From assembly GCF_006715395.1 (NCBI RefSeq), contig NZ_VFNC01000001.1:3782001-3846000 (forward strand): DNA of 64,000 nucleotides. The letters are read 5' to 3'. Below the pieces are notes generated by a model that ran no database searches, was not told the DNA's origin, and saw only the letters and a list, made by a program, of their open reading frames with translations. The DNA is from Streptomyces sp. SLBN-31. GTDB lineage: Bacteria > Actinomycetota > Actinomycetes > Streptomycetales > Streptomycetaceae. Numbering within the stretch: the first letter of the stretch is position 1; every line of letters starts with the position of its first letter. Positions 40,840 to 49,460 of this stretch are shown here, one piece after another. A program made the position numbers and the translations under genes.

Positions 40840-42813
40840 TTGAGGCTGAGATACAGCCTGGCCGCTGTCACCGCGTTAGCGGCTACCTTCATCTCGACAT
40901 CCGCGTGGGCCGATCCCGCACCCACTCCTGTGACACCGCCCGCGAGCAGTTCACCGCTGAGCCCGACGCCCTCCCCCTCCCTTTCAGAGGAGGCCGCACC
41001 CACTACTCCGGGCACGCCGTCCACGTCACCGTCCACGAGCACGGCTACGACCACGCCGCCGGCCGCTCCGTCCGACCCGGCAAGCGCATCACCCAGCGCG
41101 AGGAGCACTCCCGAAGACACGACACCGGCGACGGAACTGGAGAAGTTCTGGACCCCGGAGCGCATGGCCCAAGCCGTCCCGGTTGACGAGGACCAGCCCC
41201 TGCCGGGGCAGACGTCAGGTCCGAGCCGCGGCAAGGGCGTCGCTCGGACCTCGCCCTCACACACGTTCGAGGGCATCAAGGAGGTGGGCACGTTCTTCTG
41301 GCAGGACAGCGATTTGAAGTACCGGTTCTGCGCCGGAACCGTCGTCCCTTCCCCGGGCAAGGATATGGTGCTGACCGCTGCCCACTGCTTCGACAGCACC
41401 GACCAGCAGAAGAAGCTCGTGTTCGTGCCCAAGCACCACCGGGCCGACCCCAAGCCGTACGGGCTCTTCCCGATCAAGGTCGGGCAGATCTATGCCGACC
41501 CGCGCTATCTGCGCAAGGGCGGTGACCATGACTACACGGACCTGGACTTCGCGCTGCTGAAGACGGAGCCCCGCGCGGACGGGAAGAAGGTCCAGGACGT
41601 GGTGGGAGCGATCCCGATCGGCTACGGCACGGGCTTCGACCATCCCGAGACCAGAGTCATTGGCTACCCTTGGCTGCCTGACGACGACGGCAAGTACAAG
41701 CCTCATCAGGACCCGCTCGACTGCACGTCGCCGATGAAGAAGTTCAGCACGGACAGCTCCGGAGACTGGAAGGGCGGCACCTTCTCCCAGATCGACTGCG
41801 ACGGCTATGTGAGAGGAACCTCTGGCGGTCCCTTCATCATCGGCGGTGACCACCCACAGGTCATCGGTGTGACGGGTGGCTGGCAGACCGGCGGCCACAG
41901 CGACGACACGTCGTACTCCTCGTACTTCGACAGTGACCTCAAGCGGATCTACGACGCTGCGGTGGCGGGGAAGATGCCGGCCCCGGTCGTACTTCCGGCT
42001 GCTTCGACGTGGAAACACGCCAACGACATCGCCTCTGGCTACTTCGCTCTGAACGGGCCGGTCTCAGAGGACCGCATGGACATGTTCGTCCTGTGGTCGG
42101 ACGGCGAGCTGACCATCTACCGCGGCGCGGACAAGGGCCTGAATTACTTCGACAAGGAGATCAGGGTCCAGAAGCCGAACAAGCTCTGGGCGGAGCACGC
42201 CAAGCAGGTTGTGGCTGGCGACTTCACTGGCGACAACGGATCTGACCTGATCGTGGTGTGGTCGGACGGTGAGGTCACGCTGTACCCCTCGGTGGATGAG
42301 AAGGGCTTCCACGGTGAGAAGCAGATCGTCGCACCGAACCCGACGTGGAAGCACGCCACGGCGGTAACCGCTGGCCGCTATGGTGGAAACAAGTGGCAGG
42401 ACGACCTCGTCGTGCGTTGGTCCGACGGTGAGCTGACGGTCTACCAGAACACGGGGACCAGTCTTGGCAAGGAGATCAAGGTCGTCAACCCGAACAGGCT
42501 GTGGACCCACGCGGTCGAGATCGGTTCCGGTGACTACACGCAGAACGACACCTGGGACCTGGTGGTGCGTTGGTCGGATGGTGAGCTCACGCTGTACGAC
42601 GACTTCACCGGCACGGGTGACACCTGGGGCGAGCACCAGTGGAAGGCCCCCAACGACCTCTGGGAGCACGCCATGCTCGTCACCGGTGGTGATTTCAGCG
42701 ACAACCCCTGGCCGGACGACACGCTCGTCCGTTGGTCGGACGGTGAACTAAGCCTCTACACCGAAGGCAACGGCTCCGGCATCGGCAAGGAAAACGCCCT
42801 CGTCAAACCCTAG
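40840..42813 (+). CDS. Secreted S1-family serine protease with C-terminal beta-propeller-type repeats
   Basis: 657 aa from TTG (AAGGGGGAAT just upstream). Signal peptide RYSLAAVTALAATFISTSAW, a Pro/Ser/Thr-rich linker of about 60 residues, then a trypsin-like domain: His182 in LTAAHCFD, Asp236 in DLDFALLKTE, Ser328 in RGTSGGPFIIGG. From about residue 385 five repeats of ~50 residues follow, each with W(K/T)HA ... GxF/Y ... DLVVRWSDGELTLY, resembling VCBS/FG-GAP or lectin-like propeller repeats that bind carbohydrate or calcium. Intact extracellular protease. Confidence 0.88.
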   Translation: MRLRYSLAAVTALAATFISTSAWADPAPTPVTPPASSSPLSPTPSPSLSEEAAPTTPGTPSTSPSTSTATTTPPAAPSDPASASPSARSTPEDTTPATELEKFWTPERMAQAVPVDEDQPLPGQTSGPSRGKGVARTSPSHTFEGIKEVGTFFWQDSDLKYRFCAGTVVPSPGKDMVLTAAHCFDSTDQQKKLVFVPKHHRADPKPYGLFPIKVGQIYADPRYLRKGGDHDYTDLDFALLKTEPRADGKKVQDVVGAIPIGYGTGFDHPETRVIGYPWLPDDDGKYKPHQDPLDCTSPMKKFSTDSSGDWKGGTFSQIDCDGYVRGTSGGPFIIGGDHPQVIGVTGGWQTGGHSDDTSYSSYFDSDLKRIYDAAVAGKMPAPVVLPAASTWKHANDIASGYFALNGPVSEDRMDMFVLWSDGELTIYRGADKGLNYFDKEIRVQKPNKLWAEHAKQVVAGDFTGDNGSDLIVVWSDGEVTLYPSVDEKGFHGEKQIVAPNPTWKHATAVTAGRYGGNKWQDDLVVRWSDGELTVYQNTGTSLGKEIKVVNPNRLWTHAVEIGSGDYTQNDTWDLVVRWSDGELTLYDDFTGTGDTWGEHQWKAPNDLWEHAMLVTGGDFSDNPWPDDTLVRWSDGELSLYTEGNGSGIGKENALVKP

Positions 42814-42838
42814 AGTGCGACGCTAAGCCGCAGTATCT

Positions 42839-42867
42839 CGCGGCACACCCCGTGCGGGTGTGCCGCG
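42839..42867 (+). terminator. Hairpin terminator after the secreted protease
   Basis: Arms 42839-42850 (CGCGGCACACCC) and 42856-42867 with a five-base loop, 26 bp after the stop codon. Confidence 0.75.
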
Positions 42868-43218
42868 GGGTATCCGTCCCGGCACGGTATTTCCTTCGGT
42901 GCGTGCTGCCGGAGCGCGAGCACATCGTGCCTCGGCCGGAGCCCGTGGGGCTGGTGAACTGAGCCAGGGGGCACGGTGCGGTGGACAGTGATCGTCCGGC
43001 CCGGCGGAATCCCATCGGGCTGCGGGCCCGTCAGCTTCGTCGGACGGACAGGGATCCCACCGCGACAGGTCGAGGACGACGCTGCGTTCCTCAGGTGTCA
43101 CCCTTTTCTTCGAATTTGCACGATGAGGTGCCCGCCCCCGGAGTTGCTGTCTGAGCGGAGCCGTCTATAGCGGAGCCGTCTTCACGTTGCCGCGCCGCCC
43201 ATTGCACCAGGAGGTGCC
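42868..43218. other. Intergenic region
   Basis: No gene recognised. The last 60 bp carry a small direct repeat (GCGGAGCCGTCT at 43155 and 43171) and presumably the promoter of the M1 peptidase gene. Confidence 0.45.
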
Positions 43219-44628
43219 ATGCATTCCGCTCGGTTGTCCCGGGCTGCTCTGTTCACCGTGCTGCTCCTCACCACGGGGACCGCCTGCACAGGTTCCGTCG
43301 GGCGCACTGCCGGGGCCGCCGGACCCGGTGCGTCTTCGGCAGGCGATGCCCTGTTTCCGACGCTGGGCAACCGTGGCTACGACGTCGCGCATTACGCCTT
43401 GACGCTGGACTACGTCCCGGAAACCAACGCGCTGGTCGGCACCGCGGTGATCACAGCCCGAGCCAAACAGGCCCTGAGTCGCTTTTCCCTTGACCTCATG
43501 GGTCTGGAGGTGCGCGATGCGCGCGTCGACGGCTCCGAGGCCGAGGTAAGGAGAGTGAGGAACAAGCTCATTCTCACGCCCGCTGATCCGCTGCGTAGCG
43601 GCAAGGTCTTCACGACCACCGTCCGCTACTCAGGCATCCCGAAGATGATCACTGATGCGGACGGAGGCGTGGAGGGGTGGATCGAAACCGACGACGGCGC
43701 AGCTGCGCTCGGAGAACCGACAGGCTCGATGGCCTGGTTTCCGGGCAACCACCATCCGTCCGACAAGGCGCTGTACGACATCACCATCACCGTTCCCAAA
43801 GACTACACGGCGGTCAGCAACGGCGAACTGGCGGGACTTCAGCACAAGGGACGACGAACAACGTCGCATTGGCACACGGGCGAGCCTATGGCCAGCTATC
43901 TCGCAAGTGTCGTCGTGGGCAGCTTCGACATATCCACCACGACTACAACGCATGGTCTGCCGGTTTACATCGCCATCGACCCCGACGAGGTCGAGGGTTC
44001 CCCCGACATGGCCGAGTTGGTCCCCAAAATCATCGACTGGGCCAGCGGCCGGTTCGGGCGCTACCCCTTTTCCGGCACAGGGGCGATCGTCGACCATCTG
44101 CCTGATATCGAGTACGCGTTGGAGACCCAGAGCAAGCCCTACTTCGAGGAGGCACCCGACGAAACGCTAGTCGTGCACGAACTCGCCCACCAATGGTTCG
44201 GGAATTCCGTCACCCCGACCTCATGGCGGGACATGTGGCTGAACGAAGGGTTCGCCACCTACGCTGAGTGGCTGTGGAAGGAAGACCAAGGCGCCACTAC
44301 CGCAGATGAGATCTTCGACGCTTTCTACCATGGCACCCATCCCGAGAGTAAGGGAATCTGGGACTTTCCGCCGGCGCAACCTCCGAGTGCGGATCGAGTG
44401 TCCGACCCTCCCGTCTACGGACGCGGAGCGATGACTCTCCACCGCCTCCGCCTAACCGTGGGCGACAAATGTTTCTTCACCATCTTGAGGGCCTGGTCTA
44501 CTCGGCACCAATACGGTAACGCCAACACCCGTCAGTTCATCGAGCTGTGCGAGAAGGAGTCCGGCATGGATCTGGCTGAACTATTCGAAGCCTGGCTTTA
44601 CAGCAGGAACAAGCCCACTGCCGCGTAG
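43219..44628 (+). CDS. M1-family zinc metallopeptidase, lipoprotein
   Basis: 469 aa, ATG preceded by CAGGAGGTGCC. Lipoprotein signal ARLSRAALFTVLLLTTGTAC. An N-terminal beta domain (GYDVAHYALTLDYVPETNAL) resembles that of aminopeptidase N. The catalytic domain has HELAHQWFGN (His320, Glu321, His324) and WLNEGFATYAEWLW (Glu343). GAMTLHRLRL contributes the usual helix. It lacks the GAMEN exopeptidase loop (here DIEYALETQSKPYFEE), as in several secreted actinobacterial M1 proteins. Shorter than classical PepN (about 860 aa). Cell-surface peptidase. Confidence 0.92.
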   Translation: MHSARLSRAALFTVLLLTTGTACTGSVGRTAGAAGPGASSAGDALFPTLGNRGYDVAHYALTLDYVPETNALVGTAVITARAKQALSRFSLDLMGLEVRDARVDGSEAEVRRVRNKLILTPADPLRSGKVFTTTVRYSGIPKMITDADGGVEGWIETDDGAAALGEPTGSMAWFPGNHHPSDKALYDITITVPKDYTAVSNGELAGLQHKGRRTTSHWHTGEPMASYLASVVVGSFDISTTTTTHGLPVYIAIDPDEVEGSPDMAELVPKIIDWASGRFGRYPFSGTGAIVDHLPDIEYALETQSKPYFEEAPDETLVVHELAHQWFGNSVTPTSWRDMWLNEGFATYAEWLWKEDQGATTADEIFDAFYHGTHPESKGIWDFPPAQPPSADRVSDPPVYGRGAMTLHRLRLTVGDKCFFTILRAWSTRHQYGNANTRQFIELCEKESGMDLAELFEAWLYSRNKPTAA

Positions 44629-44880
44629 CCGTTTCACTGAAGCCGCGTGGAGGTGGAATTCCAACGGTAACACCTCTGCGAACGGGAACATGGTGCGAGC
44701 CCTCGGGTCCGCCAATTCGGCATGCCCAATTCCACGACGCGCACCCTAGAAAATCTCCAAGAAATCCTTTTGTCTGCCGGGCTGAAGGGTGATTGGGTCT
44801 ACTTGGCAATCCAGCCATCACTCGACGGATTACATGGGTAGGTACATCTCATATAATCCGCAATGAAAGCGAGGATATAT

Positions 44881-45228
44881 ATGCGTTCCCTCAGGATGTC
44901 CGCTGTTGCCGGCGTCACCGGAGTGGCACTGGCCTCGGGGATGCTCGCAGCAACATCGGCGGAGGCGATGTCCGCAACGACAACCACCGCGGCGGCAGCC
45001 AGGGATTGTACATCGTGGACGAGCGGCCAGACCGGAAACGTCAAATGCACTCACGGCTCTGGCGCCCGCATACACCGCGCAGTCGTCACTTGCATGAGCC
45101 GAAACGGTGGCGGCGCCAAGTGGGAGATCACCGGTCCCTGGGTAATCCTCGGGCAGACTTCATCTGCGACCTGCTCCGCAGTGGGCATGGTGTACTCCAT
45201 CAGTTATGAACGCTCATCCCACGGCTGA
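44881..45228 (+). CDS. Small secreted cysteine-containing protein
   Basis: 115 aa; GAGGA 6 nt before the ATG at 44881. Signal peptide RMSAVAGVTGVALASGMLAA, cut near AEA. The mature ~75 residues hold four Cys (RDCTSW, VKCTHG, VTCMSR, ATCSAV), probably two disulphides, and a beta-rich sequence. Local GC is lower than in neighbours, hinting at horizontal acquisition. Family unknown to me; similar in size and layout to small secreted inhibitors or bacteriocin-like proteins, but that is a guess. Confidence 0.72.
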   Translation: MRSLRMSAVAGVTGVALASGMLAATSAEAMSATTTTAAAARDCTSWTSGQTGNVKCTHGSGARIHRAVVTCMSRNGGGAKWEITGPWVILGQTSSATCSAVGMVYSISYERSSHG

Positions 45229-45323
45229 GTCGTCCAGGCAGGGGGACGAACGTGGGCCAAGTGAGGAATGCAGGCACGATCTTGATCGTTTGACTTTCGA
45301 CCTCGAATGCTGCCTCGGATCGA

Positions 45324-45526
45324 TCACTCGGTTCGGTACACGCCATACACCAAAGTGCCCTTCGGCTGAAAATGTGCTCGGGCCGAAGGTGCACGAGCGT
45401 TCAGCGTAAAGGACGTCTTCAAGCGTTGACCGCAGCTGTACTGCGCGACGGTACGGCCTTCGCCTGAAATTGAACCAGGTGAAGGCCCTACCGTGCACGA
45501 GCTCGTTACTGACTTCGGCTCGTCAG
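45324..45526 (-). pseudogene. C-terminal part of a small secreted-type protein, cut by IS701
   Basis: Minus frame reads KSVTSSCTVGPSPGSISGEG, AQYSCGQRLKTSFTLNARAP and the end KGTLVYGVYRTE. It enters at the left end of the IS701 element (about 45527), which has removed the N-terminus and signal. Low local GC, like the neighbouring small secreted protein. Confidence 0.5.
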
Positions 45527-45550
45527 TACTCCAGCCGTAGATCTTGGTCT

Positions 45551-46870
45551 TCATGGGGTCTGGACTGCTTGTCGTAGGTAGTGACAGTTGCGGGCGCGGG
45601 CCCGGTGGCGTCGGCGCCAGTCAGACCAGTGAAGCCGGTGAGCTGGGCCGTGGGCGGGCTGGACGGTCAGCGTCGCGAACAAATGCTGGATCTCGTTGCA
45701 AATCAACGGGATCAGCCCATCCGGGGACGGACGGCGGGCCTGTTCGTGGGCGGCCGTGACGGCCAGGAATGCGTGCGCGAGCATGGCGAGGGTGACCCGC
45801 CGGCGCCAGGACATCCACCGCCTCACCTGGTGTTCGTCCAGGCCAGCCAGGCCCTTTCCAGACTGGAAGGTTTCCTCGACCGTCCATCGGCGTCCGGCCA
45901 CGCGCACGAGGGTGGCCAGAGGGACGGCAGCGGGTGAGTAGCAGCGGTAGAAGGCGAGTTCGCCGGTGCGGCGGTTGCGCCGGATCAGCAGTTGGTGGTG
46001 GCCGGGCCGGTTGTCGGTGATGTCGGCCAGGGCCCAGTCATAGAGGCGCAGTCGCTTGGCTCCGGTGCCTGCGGAGCGTTGCTGCCAGGCCCGGTTGGGC
46101 AGCTTCTTGACCAGGGCGTCGGCCCGGAGTATCCCTGCGCGGGTGGGGATCTGATGGTCGCAGGCGACGGCGAGGACGTAGCCGGTCTGCCGGGCTTCCA
46201 GCGCGGCGCGCAGGTGCGGGTTGGCCTCGTAGACCTCGTCACCGGTGACCCAGGCGACAGGGATGCCAGCGTCCAGGGTGCGGGTGATCAGCGTAGTGGC
46301 CAGAGCCGGCTTGGTGGCGAAGCCGATCTCGTCGGGGATACCGGCTGCCTGGCAGCGGTCCGGTTCATCGGTCCACGAGCGCGGGACGTACAACTCCCGG
46401 TCGATCGCGGCGTGTCCGGCTGGAGTTGAGTAGACGAGGTAGACGGCGACTTGGGAGTTTTCGATGCGGCCCGCGGTACCGGTGTACTGGCGCTGCACGC
46501 CCACGGTGTGGGTGCCCTTCTTCAGGTCGCCGGTCTCGTCGACGACCAGTACCGCATCCTGATCACCGAGATGCTCCACAACGTATCCGCGCAGGTCGTC
46601 GCGGACCGCGTCCGCGTCCCACTTGGCCCGGGCCAGCAGGTGCTGCAGGCCGTCCGGGCTGGCGTGTCCGGCATGCTCAGCGATCGTCCAGCAATTCTTC
46701 TGTGGCAGGTCGGACAGCAGTCCCAGGACGAGGGATCGTGCGCGGCGTCGCGCTTCGACCCGCACGGATCGGCCCGCGATCCGACCCATCAGGGCATCGA
46801 ACATGCCCCGCCAGCGAGCGGGGTCTACGCTAGGGCCTGCGGCGACCGCTTGATCTTTGTTTGTCCACAC
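45551..46870 (-). CDS. IS701-family transposase
   Basis: 439 aa from GTG. Unbroken family pattern: ALMGRIAGRSVRVEARRRAR, LLARAKWDADAVRDDLRGYV, VLVVDETGDLKKGTHTVGVQ (first Asp, VDETG), RQYTGTAGRIENSQVAVYLV, AWVTGDEVYEANPHLRAALE (second Asp), RRWTVEETFQSGKGLAGLDE (Glu). It can serve as reference for the broken copy at 24130-25425, with which it shares the DDTGF/DETGD and QYTG blocks. Likely active enzyme, although one inverted repeat is degraded. Confidence 0.92.
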   Translation of the reverse strand: MWTNKDQAVAAGPSVDPARWRGMFDALMGRIAGRSVRVEARRRARSLVLGLLSDLPQKNCWTIAEHAGHASPDGLQHLLARAKWDADAVRDDLRGYVVEHLGDQDAVLVVDETGDLKKGTHTVGVQRQYTGTAGRIENSQVAVYLVYSTPAGHAAIDRELYVPRSWTDEPDRCQAAGIPDEIGFATKPALATTLITRTLDAGIPVAWVTGDEVYEANPHLRAALEARQTGYVLAVACDHQIPTRAGILRADALVKKLPNRAWQQRSAGTGAKRLRLYDWALADITDNRPGHHQLLIRRNRRTGELAFYRCYSPAAVPLATLVRVAGRRWTVEETFQSGKGLAGLDEHQVRRWMSWRRRVTLAMLAHAFLAVTAAHEQARRPSPDGLIPLICNEIQHLFATLTVQPAHGPAHRLHWSDWRRRHRARARNCHYLRQAVQTP

Positions 46871-46885
46871 AACACACGATGATCA

Positions 46886-46956
46886 CCGGTGGCCGTACCT
46901 GCCCTGGCACTGCCCCTGACCAGTGACATCGCGGTCTACGGCTAGCGCATTAGGAT
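46886..46956. repeat. IS701 right-end copy A (worn)
   Basis: Starts CCGGTGGCCGTAC and ends near GCATTAGG; shares this with copy B at 47484-47552 (CTGACCAG, GATC/GCGGTCTAC blocks in the same order), but with more substitutions. Confidence 0.6.
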
Positions 46957-47001
46957 GGGTGTAGAGGTCGATCTCGACGCCTTTGGGTGGAAGGGTTCGT
47001 G

Positions 47002-47460
47002 ATGACGCACGAGGGCGGACTGAGGCTGCAAATGCAGCGTGTTCTCACCGCGCCATGCTCAGTCGTATTCCGAGCCTTGACCCAACCAGAGGAACTGGCC
47101 AAGTGGTGGGGCCCTGACGGGTTCACCACCCCGAGGGTGGGAAGCGACCTTCGGCCAGGAGGCGGTTATCGGATCGCGATGCAGCCTCCGGAAGGCGATC
47201 TGTTCTACCTGGTAGGGGAATTCCTTGAGGTCGACCCTCCGGAACGCCTGTCCTACACCTTCCGATGGGAGGACCCCGATCCCGAGGATCGGGAGACGGT
47301 GGTGACGCTGTCGCTTCGCGATATCGACGGTACGTCGGCGGAGTTGGTCTTCACCCAGGGTGACTTCGCCACTGAGCGACGACAAGCTCTCCACGAGGAA
47401 GGCTGGACTCAGGCTCTCAACAAGCTGGTAGAGCTGATGTCGTCCGCTGCGTCGCCTTAG
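47002..47460 (+). CDS. SRPBCC / AHSA1-family protein
   Basis: 152 aa from MTHEGGLRLQMQRVLTAPCS (GGAAGGG 7 nt upstream). The START-like AHSA1 pattern is complete: VFRALTQPEELAKWWGPDGF, GSDLRPGGGYRIAMQPPEGD, LVGEFLEVDPPERLSYTFRW and GWTQALNKLVELM. Small helix-grip proteins of this kind bind hydrophobic ligands; specific function unknown. It lies between two copies of the IS701 right end, which suggests transposition-linked mobilisation. Confidence 0.88.
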   Translation: MTHEGGLRLQMQRVLTAPCSVVFRALTQPEELAKWWGPDGFTTPRVGSDLRPGGGYRIAMQPPEGDLFYLVGEFLEVDPPERLSYTFRWEDPDPEDRETVVTLSLRDIDGTSAELVFTQGDFATERRQALHEEGWTQALNKLVELMSSAASP

Positions 47461-47483
47461 ATCACTCCGTCGGGGAGGGGCCT

Positions 47484-47552
47484 ACCGGTGGCCGTACTCT
47501 CTTCACGCCGCCCTGACCAGAGATCACGATCTACAGCTGGAGTATTAGGGTG
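47484..47552. repeat. IS701 right-end copy B
   Basis: CCGGTGGCCGTACTC ... CTGACCAGAGATCACGATC ... CAGCTGGAGTATTAGGG, excerpts only. Its terminal TACTCCAGCTGTAGATC (reverse complement) pairs with the left end at 45528 better than copy A does. Confidence 0.6.
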
Positions 47553-47984
47553 ATCTTCCTCGAAGTCCCTGATTTCGATGGGGTGTCGTCCGTGGTGTGT
47601 GAGGTATGCGGATGGGGGCGGACTGAGCCCCAGGGGAATTGCATGAAGCGGATCCGTCCGGTTCACGCGCCTCGTTCGTGACGTCGTGTCATGTCATGTT
47701 CTGGAGCCGGAAGCAGTGCAGGCACGACGCCGGTAATCTTGTGTTGTCGAGGCCCACGAGAACCGAATGAGACCGTGCCTGCCGCTGCATCATCTCTCGT
47801 GCCCGTCGCGCTGGCTCCCCGCTGCAAGCCCTCAAACGCCGGCTGATGGTCTGGAGGGTGTCTTGGGGGTGTGGCTTCATACGTCCAGGCGGTGCAGCCA
47901 GGCGTCTTGCCCGTCTGCCAGGGAGAAGGTCGACCAAGGGCGGTCTCGGCGGCCTTGCTAGCCGTGACCTGCCGCACTCGATCT
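47553..47984. other. Region without a recognisable gene
   Basis: Frames on both strands are open in places (for example FLEVPDFDGVSSVVCEVCGW near 47565, which could be a scrap of a zinc-binding transposase N-terminus) but nothing is identifiable with confidence. Confidence 0.35.
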
Positions 47985-48667
47985 GCCGCACGCACTCGTG
48001 GAGTGGGTGACGATGCAGATCGTCACCCGGGAGGGTGGTCGGCGCCGCAAGTCCGACCGTCCGCGCATGCGGTGCTCGCTCTGACATACCTGCATCGACA
48101 TGCCTCCTGGCTCAACTGGCTGCGGGTTTCCGCATTTCTGTCGACACCGCCCACACCTACGTCACCGCTGTCATCGAACACCTCGCGGACCAGGCGCCGG
48201 GCCTGCTCCTGGACGGCACGCTCGTCGAGTGCGACCGGGTCGGCGACGGGCGCGCGGACTATTCGACCAAGCACAAGCGTCATGGTGCGAACACGCAGGT
48301 CATCACGGACCCGGACGGCCGGACGCTGCGGCTCTCGCCCTCCCTGCGCGGACCCACACACGACCTGACCGCCGCCCGCCCACACAAGATCGTCAGGATC
48401 TGTGAGCGCCAGCGCAGTCCCACCCTTGCCGACATGGCCTACAGCGGGACCGGGCGAGTGGGTCGCCACCCCCAAGCGCCGGCTGCCCAAAGGCGAACTC
48501 ACCACAACCCAGCAGACGGTCAACCGGGCCCTGACGGCCGCTCGCGTACCCGTCGAACGAGGCATCGCCCGCCTGGAGTGCTGGCGAATCTTCCGCCACG
48601 CCCGGGGCAGCCCGACCGCATGACGTCAATCATCAAGGCCGTCCTCACCCTGGATCGGCACCGCTGA
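47985..48667 (+). pseudogene. IS5-family transposase, heavily decayed
   Basis: Pieces in order: LVEWVTMQIVTREGGRRRKS, then after a frameshift LAAGFRISVDTAHTYVTAVI, LLLDGTLVECDRVGDGRADY (first DDE aspartate in LLDGTL), STKHKRHGANTQVITDPDGR and LADMAYSGTGRVG, then RMTSIIKAVLTLDRHR at the end with the third acidic segment (NRALTAARVPVERGIARLEC) in another frame. A deletion within the middle and two or more frameshifts are present. Confidence 0.78.
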
Positions 48668-48699
48668 AAAGGTTCCCTACGGTGTCCTGCGGGAGGCGG

Positions 48700-49000
48700 T
48701 GAGCCCTTCGTATGGTTCACCCGGCACACCAGCCTGCCCGGCGAGAAGCTGACCGCCCAGCTGGTGCACACGCTGGCGAGGGAGGTAATGGCCCTCAACC
48801 AGCAGGTCGCCGAACTCGACAAGACCACCGAGGCACGGTTTCGCGACCACCACACGTTCGAGGTAATCAGCAGCATGCCCGGTGGGTGTCATCCTCGGCA
48901 CCGAGTTCCTGGCCGCCACCGGCGGCGACATGACGGCCTTCGGCACCGCCGACCGCCTCGCCGGCTTCGGCGGCGTCGCCTCGGTGCCCTGCGATTCCGG
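48700..49000 (+). pseudogene. IS110-family transposase remnant (C-terminal Transposase_20 domain)
   Basis: One frame gives LTAQLVHTLAREVMALNQQV and DHHTFEVISSMPG; after a shift another gives GVILGTEFLAATGGDMTAFG and ADRLAGFGGVASVP. This is the helix-hairpin block (SMPGVG..T...L...GD...F....LAAYAGL) that carries the catalytic serine of IS110 enzymes. N-terminal half absent. Confidence 0.7.
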
Positions 49001-49460
49001 GAGGACCTGAGGCTCTGCCCTCTGCCCCGGCGACGGACCGTGACCGGGCGCCGCGGAACGCCCGTTCGACGACGTTGCCTCCCTGACGGGGGCCCTTGAA
49101 CTCACCGTCCACGCCTGCGACCCCGACGAGGCCAACCGGCACACCGGATGCGCTGCCGTCAAACCTGGTGAGCACCTCCTCGTCCACACGCGCCTGCTCG
49201 TCAAAGGTAGAAACGCGCCGGGCCCTTCGCCTGGGACGGTGCCACCGCACGGACTGCGTTGCGACACGGCCGGCCGGTCGGTGGCCCTCTTCGGACGGCA
49301 ACGGGCGACGGCAGGTCCTCGCGAGGTTGCCCATGACCTCGAATCGTATGGACCATTTGCCCGCATATGTACTTGTTGTTGCTCTATGTAGTGTCTAGCG
49401 TTCGTTGGGTACAGAACGGCTGCGGGACCCGACTCCCGTGACCACCGGCCAGGGAGCGAG
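49001..49460. other. Gap upstream of the sugar-importer operon
   Basis: An open frame without start codon (49041-49396) reads LTVHACDPDEANRHTGCAAV and VAHDLESYGPFARICTCCCS; it may be a fragment but I do not recognise it. The stretch 49330-49460 is relatively AT-rich at first and should hold the operon promoter. No regulator gene lies nearby. Confidence 0.4.

Larger units (their letters stand above)
45527..46956 (-). mobile_element. IS701-family element, largely intact
   Basis: Left end TACTCCAGCCGTAGATC (from about 45528) pairs with a worn right end around 46930-46952 (GGTCTACGGCTAGCGCATTA). It contains one complete transposase gene. A second, better-kept right end lies at 47484-47552 beyond the AHSA1 gene. 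Confidence 0.7.

Noticed and set aside
42868..43218. Small ORF 42976-43170 upstream of the M1 peptidase
   Set aside because: No ribosome-binding site, mirrored by equal frames on the opposite strand.
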